Shown piece after piece: positions 56,379 through 64,000 of a stretch of 64,000 bases of DNA. Source of the DNA: Cichorium intybus (taxonomy: Eukaryota; Streptophyta; Magnoliopsida; Asterales; Asteraceae). The DNA lies in NCBI GenBank assembly GCA_023525715.1, contig CM042010.1, forward strand, positions 87,597,384 to 87,661,383. The letters run 5' to 3'. Under the pieces are notes generated by a model. It saw only the letters and a program-made list of their open reading frames with translations, ran no database searches and was not told where the DNA came from. Position numbers and translations under genes: made by a program. Every line of letters starts with the position of its first letter. The first letter of the stretch is position 1.

Positions 56379-57374
56379 TTTCATGACAACGCCTATCAAT
56401 ATCAAGTATTTTAGTCGTTGTTGGGCCCTATTCTGGTGAAATTATATCGTATATCGTATGGTATTACTCACTTTTGTGCTAGGACTTGTGTGCAAGAAAA
56501 TGATGAAAACACAGAACAAAAGCGGACAAAATGAAAGAAGTTTGGGATAAAAGCCATTTCAGTCGAAGTCGTATGCATGCTACGGGAAAGAAGACACGCG
56601 CGCCGTGCATAGTCAACGATGAGGCGGTGACCTGAGATTCAAACTGTGAAAAAACGGGGATAAGGCAATACACGTGTCGCATATCCAAGTCCGGCGCGCC
56701 GCGGATTTCCAGATTTCATAACTATAAATAAAGGTCATTAGGTCAAATTTCAGAGGCGACGAACGACCCGTAAGGTGGACCTTAGGCTTCTTTGACTCAA
56801 GGATTTAGATTTCAGCACCATAATTGGTATTTCTTTATGTTTTCACTTTTAGTTTAATAATCTTTAGTTTAGATTCGCTTTGATTCTAGTGTTTCTGGAT
56901 TGAATTGGCCAGTAGCAGTAGTTTAGTTGATGTTATTTTCGGATTTCAGTACCCTTTGTTCTCTGGATTTGGTTTTTAATTCAAGTAATCATTCGGTTTA
57001 TGGTTTGTTTGCATTTTTTGGTATTATTGATGTTTGGATGCTTGTTTGATATGTTTGGTTTGATTGTTTGCTTTTGAATTATATATTTATCTTCTGATTT
57101 CAGTAAGTAAATTTAGTTTAGAATTTGGTTTAGTTTAGTTTGGTTTATGTTTGATTTAGTTTTTGGCATTTGTTTTGGTATTGTGTTTTTGTTGGTTTTT
57201 CGGGAAAGTAGAAACAACACCGCTGGCTGTAGCGTGACACTACAGTTGGTATACTGTCGTTCTATCTTCACCACCAAACTCACATGGATCGACCCTTACT
57301 ATTGTTATACTAGTTAGTCGGTGAGGTTTATTTTCTTATTTTTGACCGCATAACGACCTAGGCGTGTCCTTTCA
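56379..57374 (+). mobile_element. Solo Athila-family LTR (986 bp) with TTTCA duplications
   Basis: LTR 56384-57369 starts TGACAACGCC and ends GGCGTGTCC, with TTTCA at 56379-56383 and 57370-57374. It is homologous to the Athila-1 and Athila-2 LTRs, with TATAAATA at 56723-56730 and a CG-rich GGCGCGCCGCGG at about 56692. No internal sequence flanks it, so it arose by LTR-LTR recombination. Confidence 0.9.
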
Positions 57375-59534
57375 CTCTTTTATTCTATTTTTGGCAATTT
57401 TGTCGCTAAAGATTATAAAAATAAAAATTATTTTAAACATCACACTTTTTACATATTTTGTTTCCAAAACCACCCAAAAACACATAAATGTTGATATAAG
57501 TTCATTCCATGCCCTCATGAGCTCGTATTTGCTTAAACGGTAACTTTTTAGTCTAACCGTTTCCGATTAAGTCATTTTTAGGCTTAGTCAAAAACTTAAA
57601 TTTTCTTGACTCAAACTTTCAACTTCCTTTTAATATAGTATAATAACATTACAGTGAATCATGTTGTTCAAGTCTTGGGATTAATTCTCAAGCTTTTTGT
57701 TCTTAGGCCTAAAACGACCATTTTATTAAAAATAGTCTAATTATAGTCTTTTTTAGACTAAATGGTATTTTACATGGTGTTTAACCAATTGCTTGGCTTT
57801 CCAATTCAATGTTACCATATCAGAGTATAAGCATGTCCTATGAATCATACCTTAACTAGTTTCTTGATCACAAGCATCAATTTTCATTCTTGTCCCATTT
57901 AGACTTTATAAAAGTCAAAGTTGTTCCTCTTTTTGACATTTGATTATCACAAGGCTAGCGACCTTCATTTTATTGATTCTTTGGTGTTTCTTGTTCCATA
58001 CTAATAGTATAACATGTATACACATTCAATTTCAACATAAACCAAACCTAACCCCACAAATTTGGCTTCTAGACTTGTGGTTTGACTTTGACAGAAAAGT
58101 CAAAGCTGTCAAATTTTCTAAACACCAATTGACACAATTTTAGTCATATCATGATTCCAACTGGATATTGAGATCTAACTAATTGTATCAAACAACCTTT
58201 TAACATGCATTTACAAGTTCTTAATTATATCACATACTTATATACACTTGATTTTCTTTTGGTTTAACAACTTCATGGTAATTGCTTTAACATTCACATT
58301 TTTGTCCCATTCCTAGAAATTTATCAAAGATGTAACAAACTATTGTTCTTTGAGCTCGTTATATGTCATATAGCAAGAAACCAGTCCCAAATCCATCATG
58401 CATGCAATAATTTTCGGATTTAATAGCTAGGGTTCCGAAATTTGGACCTTTACCTTTGAGTTCTTGTCCCAAAATCCCAAAATCTGGAGGTTACGGGTGA
58501 TGCATGCAAGAAATCTGACCATTATAACTCTTCCTCGCCTCCTACCGTCGACCACCATCGCACTTTGCCACATCCACCGCTGGCAGCGGTGCTTTTCGCC
58601 GCCGGGTTCTCTGGTGAAGCCGACCACAACAATGCGCCATCGCCACTTTTCTTCTGATCCCGCTACCCCATCTGCTCACTCGACTTCTCTTGCTCCATTC
58701 TAGCTGCTGGTCCTTTGATTCCCTTTTCATGATTTCAGATTTTACACACACTAGTGTGTGTGTCGCGATCCTCTTCTCCACGTCCCGCTTTTCTTTATCT
58801 TCCCCCTTTTCTGATTTCTAATTTCACGTGAATATTGGAGAAGGGTAGCCCACAGGAACAATTAAAACCGATGGCTGAAATTAAAACTGGGAATGACAAA
58901 AATGCCCCTCCTTCCAACCTTAGAAAAATATCTCAACATATACACTACATTTTTCTCCAAATTTACACTTTTATAACCTTTTCATACGGCATCCAAACTT
59001 CACAAACTTTATATCATTGGGAAGGTGGGAATAAGCTTAACAACTTTCCCCTACTGACTTAAGTCTGAATCTTATTAGAATTTTCGCTACGGATCATTGA
59101 ACATGACCATTTGGTCATTTTTGCTACTTTTGGGTCACTTTAATTCTGTCATAACTTATTTGTTATGAGTCCAAATGACCTGAATCTTTTTCCTATATTT
59201 TGTTATCTCAAATATTACAAAAGTCATCTTGATGACTTCTGCCCAAATCTTTCTAGATTTCTAGATAATAATTTCCAAGGTTTGCACAATAAACTTTTCA
59301 CTTTTAGTCCTTTATTTCAAACTTTTCCCGTATGTACTTATGATTAAATTCTAATTGAATAATCATCGTATCATGAGTTAAATAAGGTCTTAACAAATAA
59401 ATTCTCCATAATTTCGCCTTCTTGGACCATTTTGCCCTTGCTCAACATGTTGAGCTTACTTAAGTATTGACTTTTTTATATTGAATACTTGCATAAATTC
59501 TTACCTTATATATGACAAAATTTTCATAATTTTT
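57375..59534 (-). other. Remainder of the Tekay-2 LTR
   Basis: AT-rich and non-coding, except for a GC-richer patch at 58490-58700 with short open frames on both strands that look like chance. No gene supported. Confidence 0.5.
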
Positions 59535-59783
59535 TTTCCAAAAGCGCAATAACGCCAAAAGCGCAATAACGGTAAAAGCACAATCGTGCTAAAAGCACAT
59601 TAGCGCTAAAAGCACATTAGCGCTAAAAGCACAATAACGTTATTCCATCATGTTTTAAAATATTATGTGGCAAAATGTCAACTTTTAAAAACTTTTCTCA
59701 TGACCTTGTGTCATGTTTTAAAATTATGGTCCCAACAAAAACCATTTAGTTGTAAAAATGTTTATACAACTTCGGGGGTTACA

Positions 59784-59788
59784 TTTTG
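59784..59788. repeat. Target-site duplication of Tekay-2, right copy
   Basis: TTTTG, as at 52035-52039. Confidence 0.65.
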
Positions 59789-59966
59789 TCTTTATCTTCA
59801 ACGTGTAAGACCCGTTCCCAGAAGGATAGAAGAAAATAAGCACGGAGTTCTTTCTAGGTCTGATTCAGAGCCTTATCAAACCCTAGCAACTTTAACTTTT
59901 GGGCAAAAGGATGAAAAATGGCAAAAGTTGGAAAAGTGGGGAAAATGACAAGTTGCTAAAAATTCA

Positions 59967-60112
59967 TTATTAGCGGCGCTAACTTCTCCCTTTAGCGGCG
60001 CTAATGGGCTGTTGCGGGAAATCGGGGCTGTTGCGAGATTTTGGGGCTGACCAAGCCTAGTCTTTCGGAGGACCAAGATTAGCGGCGCTAACCTTGGAGT
60101 TAGCGGCGCTAA
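59967..60112. repeat. Four copies of a CG-rich palindromic motif
   Basis: TTAGCGGCGCTAA lies at about 59968, 59991, 60077 and 60098. It is palindromic except for the central base and sits 20-160 bp upstream of the TATA box. Confidence 0.9.
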
Positions 60113-60125
60113 CTTCCTCCAGATC

Positions 60126-60134
60126 TATATATAG
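60126..60134 (+). promoter_or_regulatory. TATA box of Tekay-3
   Basis: TATATATAG followed by AGGCTC, directly downstream of the palindromic motifs. Confidence 0.6.
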
Positions 60135-60449
60135 AGGCTCATTTCCGCTTGAGAAGGGGTTCAGAAACCCTAATCAGTTCCCACGAACCGGAGTGTGTTT
60201 AAGGCGTTTTCTTGAAGGTTTTGAGGGCCGAGTCACGTTTTTCAAGATCCGGGTTGCATACCTTTGGTTGTGTATCATAGTTTAAGTATCGATTGTAGCA
60301 GGTTTCGATTTGACTGTGAGACAGGTGAGTATCCTCGCCTTACTATATGATGTTGCATGTTTGGCAACTTGCGTGTTATTTACAGTTATATGATTTTTTT
60401 ATAACTGTGGTTATTATCTGTTGTTGGGCACAGTAACGATGCGTGTTCA

Positions 60450-60655
60450 CCCGTCGGTGTTGTATCACGGGTTGGACTATCGTCTTGTCTCGTAGGTGTT
60501 GTATCACGGGCTGGACTATCACCTTGTCCCATCGGTGTTGTATCATGGGCAGGGCCAAACCGGGAACCCATAGGTGTTGTATTATGGGTAGAACTACCCC
60601 GTGTCCCATAGGTGTTGTATCATGGGTACCCGTAGGTGTTGTATCACGGGTAGGG
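60450..60655 (+). repeat. Tandem array in the Tekay-3 LTR, unit about 30-45 bp
   Basis: Six copies of GGTGTTGTATCACGGG or near variants, each followed by a variable spacer such as CTGGACTATCACCTTGTC. Confidence 0.88.
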
Positions 60656-60978
60656 TCGGTTGTTCTCGATGTCTGGTTGTTGAATATGTGGGCATGTATG
60701 GTAATTTGTGGATCTCACTAAGCTTTGTGCTTACCCGTGGATTTTAAAACACTTTCAGGTACTAAAGTTGATAAAGGGGTGAGCTCGGCGTGACGGCGGT
60801 GCATCGCATATTTATGATTTTGCAGTTATTTTATTAAATGAGATTTTTATAACTATGAGACGGATATACTCTGATAATATGTTTTGATGAACACCGTTGT
60901 AAAATTCTAATAAGATTATTTGTGTTTTTACTTATATTTTTAAAGAAAAATTTGGTTGGAAATTTGGGCGTTACAAGT

Positions 60979-60990
60979 TGGTATGAGAGC
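60979..60990 (+). other. Primer-binding site of Tekay-3 (tRNA-iMet, one mismatch)
   Basis: TGGTATGAGAGC differs from the standard TGGTATCAGAGC at one base. Confidence 0.75.
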
Positions 60991-61019
60991 CTTGGTTTGA
61001 GGGATTTGGATGAACAGTA

Positions 61020-61292
61020 TGTTAGAACAAGATTTGACAAGATGTAGAATAAGAACGAACACCAATCAGGATCCAATGTGCTGAATGATTAGATTAATCA
61101 ATGGGTTTTACAATGTGTTTGATTCTCTCTCTAGAATATGGCTAAAACTCTCTCTTGAATTATTAGACTACAACTAATAAATAAACACTATTTATAGTCT
61201 AGCAAACTAATAAGCCCAATGTACAAGCCTGCAAACATAAGTGGGCCTTCCTCATATCATCAAGTCATATATGTAGACCTTTGCACCCAACA
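61020..61292 (-). repeat. 3' LTR of SIRE-C (273 bp)
   Basis: TG...CA ends and a minus-strand TATA box TATAAATAG (61196-61188). Its partner LTR is outside the window. Confidence 0.7.
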
Positions 61293-61307
61293 ATCTCCCT
61301 CTCAAAG

Positions 61308-63030
61308 ATGGAAATGGATGACGTGGCATAGGGACAAATCAAGTAATGCGTAAATAATCTTCGGTAATCAACATCTCGAATGACCAATAAAAATGGCTAA
61401 CAATCTCCCCCTTTTATGATCAAAGAGATCATAAAATCGGCAAGTGGTCATGAAAACGCGCGTGATCCGTAAAAATCAATCAAATACTCCCTCTTGAAAA
61501 ATGAATCATAAGATTCGAAATAAATCTTTTAAAATGAATTCGAAAGCATCAACCCATTCAGAGTTGAAGGCCCATCTTCGGTAGCCTAATCTTCGAACAT
61601 AAGTTTGGTCCATATTCAGAAATAAGCCTGCCTAATTTAACAAATCTACCCAAATTAAGAATATGAAGTGTGCGGGCCCGATTTGGATAATTTGGTGATA
61701 ATATAAATCTGAATTGCACCCCAAAATTGGAAAATCCAGCCCACGAATGAATTCCAATTACTTTTGTGTACGTTTGTAACTTTTGACGCGTCTCTCGCAT
61801 TCAAATGTCACTGGTTGATTTAGCAAGCGTCTCATTTCATTTGTCTCCATATAAGGACAGAAGTGACAGCAATAAAACCGTATAAGAGAGAGGCGCGTGG
61901 AAGAGATGCAATTAATGCTTCCAATTGCTTTTCCATTTTCTTTCAAATTTTCATATTGATCGGATAATAGCAACAAAAAACGTTATGCATGGGAAACCAC
62001 AAACACTCAGCTGTTCTTTTCCAGTTTCATATGAGAGAATTAATTTCTTTGGCATGTTTCATTTGACAGCGACAAGTCAAGAGCAGGGCCATGTGGCTTA
62101 CAGTGGCTTTTTCGATTACAGTGACTATAGAGAGAAATATAAGGAAGTGTAAACAGGATGGTGACATAACCTTTTCTGTTTTAGTCACGCGTGTTGCAGT
62201 CAAGAGAAAAGCGAGACAAAATTTTATCTGCCATCGTTGCTTTTCATTTGAACAAAAGAGAGATACTACTTTTTATTTCACGTGTGTTCTTGAGAGAGGT
62301 AGCAGGACAATGCTGCTGTAAGCATTTAATGCTTTCATTTATGGTGCATGTACCCCATTCACGTGTCTTGTTCCCAATGTTGTAGCTTGTAGTCACAACC
62401 TTAAAGTGCCGATAAAAGATTGAAACAGTCCATTGTGTCTTGCAAGAGAGAGTGAGACATGAGGGAAACGTATGGCATTCTCCATAATAACCATTTTTCA
62501 TGCGTGAAAGATACAAGGAGAGAAATCAAACAGCTAGTTCACAAACATCAGACCCATAAGTCTTTACTCTGCCTTTTCTTCAAACTTGTCATAAAATATG
62601 ATTTCCGAAAAATGTTGAAGAAGGTTCAATACAGTTTAGAAGCTTGTTGAAGGATGTATGAGAATTAGATTACAAAGCCCACAACAATATCCGAAGGGGA
62701 GTGTTCAAAAGTGTAATCTGAATTAATGCTCAAAAGTCCCATGCTGAAACAGATTCATCCATAACCTAGTAAGTGAACGACCCCGTTTTTGTTTTCTAAA
62801 ATCACTGTCTATCTTTAAAAATAATAATTTTTTTCTTTTCTGGTTCAAAAGAAGATGAAACCATGTCAACTCAAGATCCAAAGTGGAGATTTAAGAAGTA
62901 TAAACCGAAGTGGATGAGGTCAAAATCCGAATTTTTTATGTCCTTATCCGAATTGCTGATGTCATAATCTGAAGCCTTCGGTTATGAAAGATTATATCAC
63001 AAGGGGAGGAGTTGATGTCATATCCGAAGG
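61308..63030 (-). other. SIRE-C interior without recognisable genes
   Basis: No frame over 90 codons and no domain seen. Further polypurine-like segments occur (CTCCCCCTTTTATG at 61405 read on the + strand). CCGAAG/CTTCGG motifs become frequent after 62690. Confidence 0.5.
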
Positions 63031-64000
63031 TATTTGACAAATTTTCTTTGGAACCCAAACCATTTTTGTAGAAACGACTTCTGAATATGTTGGCTTTTTG
63101 GTTGGAACAAGAAAATCTTCAAACAACAGACTATGTCATCCCGAATTTCTCAAAAAATTTCTTATTTGAACAAATAATTTAGATATTTTTGCTTTTAACC
63201 AATGAAGTAACAACAACGCTTTTCACTTCTGATGATGTAAGAACACCTTCTGAACATGTCTTTTTAGGAACCCACATCAACTTCGGTTTTGACTTCGTTT
63301 TCTTCTTTTTCTTCTTTTTAAACATATGAACACAAGATTTGTAACAATAACTTTGTTCATCTTTCTGATTCGGATCTGAAACCTTCGATCACACACACTT
63401 CGGATTTGATATTTTTGATTTTCAGCAAAATGAGTTTTCTATAACTTTTCATACCATGAAACATGTCATTTGAAACTAAAGAACCAACAAATTAGGATTT
63501 CGTTCTTTTTGAAGATTTAGCAACAAATAACACTTTTACTAAACAATCTTCTTTCAAATCTGACTCCCCCTTAACCTTTGCAACTTCCTTTTCAGGTTGG
63601 GGATCAAGCATAGATCCGAAGTGTTCATCAGATTTTCCAGAAATATGAAGATGAAGAACATCATCTTCAAAGTCTTGAAGAACATGAAGACCATTTGCAT
63701 CTTCAACAAGGGAAACATATTTTCTTATTGATTTCGGTTTTCTAATCCATGTTTATTATCAATATCTTTAAGAACTTTGAACATTTTTGAGAACAAATGT
63801 TTGTGTAGATCATGTTTCAAATGATGAAAAATGAGTCTTCCATATCTTTAACACCATCAGAAATGAGAGTATCATTTGTTATCTTCTGATTTCTTAACAC
63901 AAGCCTCAAAAATTGTTCAAAGTTTACTCTATATTTGAGATTATCAACAATAACTATCCATATTTTCGAATTTCTTGCTTCCATTCTTGTTCTAAACACC
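63031..64000 (-). pseudogene. Decayed SIRE-C gag C-terminal region
   Basis: On the minus strand, KPKLMWVPKK (near 63295-63263) and a second TKMVWVPK trace (about 63070-63045) match the WVPK motif at the Gag end of SIRE-A and SIRE-B. A charged frame at 63999-63817 could be Gag coiled-coil. Stops are frequent. Confidence 0.5.

Larger units (their letters stand above)
52040..59783 (-). mobile_element. Tekay-2: Tekay-like Ty3/gypsy element, internally deleted
   Basis: Its outer ends are TGTAACACCC (52040) and GGGGTTACA (59783), flanked by TTTTG. The iMet PBS on the minus strand lies at 54291-54280. The 3' LTR is truncated to about 170 bp (52040-52212), the interior to about 2.1 kb, and the 5' LTR is about 4.5 kb once the solo LTR insertion is removed. 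The sequence next to the PBS matches the equivalent region of Tekay-1. Confidence 0.7.
54295..59783 (-). repeat. 5' LTR of Tekay-2 with a nested solo LTR
   Basis: About 4.5 kb without the insertion. It holds GCGCTAAAAGC-type motifs at both ends (54325-54385 and 59535-59632), a tandem array (55240-55740), and a GC-richer patch with an 18-bp palindrome (58744-58761). The two ends share about 230 bp in direct orientation (54312-54537 and 59535-59780). Confidence 0.65.
59804..60975 (+). repeat. 5' LTR of Tekay-3 (1172 bp)
   Basis: It starts TGTAAGACCC and ends GGGCGTTACA. It carries four TTAGCGGCGCTAA-type motifs (59968-60111), a TATA box (TATATATAG, 60126-60134), a tandem array (60450-60655) and, as in Tekay-1, a CTCACTAAGCTTTG segment (60716) before a TTTCAGGTA-like sequence (60755). 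Confidence 0.85.
59804..61019 (+). mobile_element. Tekay-3: 5' end of a further Tekay-like element
   Basis: A complete 5' LTR is followed by a PBS and about 30 bp of internal sequence, then SIRE-C inserts. The rest lies outside the window. The left flank CAACG (59799-59803) is the presumed target copy. Confidence 0.8.
61020..64000 (-). mobile_element. SIRE-C: 3' part of a third copia/Sirevirus-like element
   Basis: A 273-bp LTR (61020-61292, TGTTAG...CCAACA) is followed at the right by a polypurine tract (minus strand, ending CTTTGAGAGGGAGAT). From about 63040 there are decayed Gag C-terminal motifs on the minus strand. Protease, integrase and RT do not appear between the 3' LTR and gag, so the element is internally deleted or non-autonomous. 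Left flank CAGTA (61015-61019) is the presumed target copy. Confidence 0.7.

Noticed and set aside
58464..58781. Host gene exon in the GC-richer patch
   Set aside because: Short open frames on both strands, no recognisable domain, no splice context, and placement within an LTR.

Overview
This is a plant nuclear DNA window made almost entirely of LTR retrotransposons nested inside one another. The plant assignment rests on lineages known only from plants (Athila-type Ty3/gypsy with an ATHILA ORF-1 gene, Sirevirus-type Ty1/copia, Tekay/Del-like Ty3/gypsy) and on their primer-binding sites (initiator-Met and Asp-type tRNA). The style of the elements reminds me of Asteraceae genomes, but that is a weak inference. 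I see no ordinary single-copy host gene with introns, no tRNA or rRNA gene and no CRISPR array.

Layout. 1-3978 is the 3' part of an Athila-like element (Athila-2) whose 3' LTR (2959-3978) sits inside the 5' LTR of a Sirevirus (SIRE-A). SIRE-A runs from 3979 to 51179 on the + strand and is split twice. Its gag is cut at 5634 by a complete Athila element (Athila-1, 5635-30438, TSD GATCT) and again at 30625 by a Tekay-like gypsy element (Tekay-1, 30626-39294, minus strand, TSD CATGA). Athila-1 is itself cut in its ATHILA ORF by a second Sirevirus (SIRE-B, 14500-27701, minus strand, TSD CACGA). Right of SIRE-A are a decayed copia pol fragment (51180-52039), a Tekay-like element (Tekay-2, 52040-59783, TSD TTTTG) holding a solo Athila LTR (56384-57369, TSD TTTCA), the 5' LTR of another Tekay-like element (Tekay-3, 59804-60975, + strand), and inside Tekay-3 the 3' end of a third copia/Sirevirus-like element (SIRE-C, 61020 to the window end, minus strand).

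The insertion order agrees with LTR-pair divergence counted by eye: SIRE-A and Athila-1 are older (a few percent), SIRE-B is younger (5 differences in 319 bp), and Tekay-1 is youngest (one substitution seen outside its repeat array). All gag-pol genes here carry stops or frameshifts.

Most notable points: (1) an intact, GC-richer 138-codon Agenet/Tudor-like gene with its own TATA box and poly(A) signal, carried inside SIRE-B antisense to the element; (2) a very large second Sirevirus ORF (about 1,100 codons in SIRE-B) in both SIREs, each with a TATA-like box about 105-110 bp upstream; (3) paired stem-loops just after the Athila pol stop, with compensatory base changes between two Athila copies; (4) Tekay-1, which has near-identical LTRs around a dead interior, implying recent movement in trans; (5) CpG-rich palindromic motifs recurring in unrelated LTR families, and family-specific tandem arrays in three Tekay-like LTRs.
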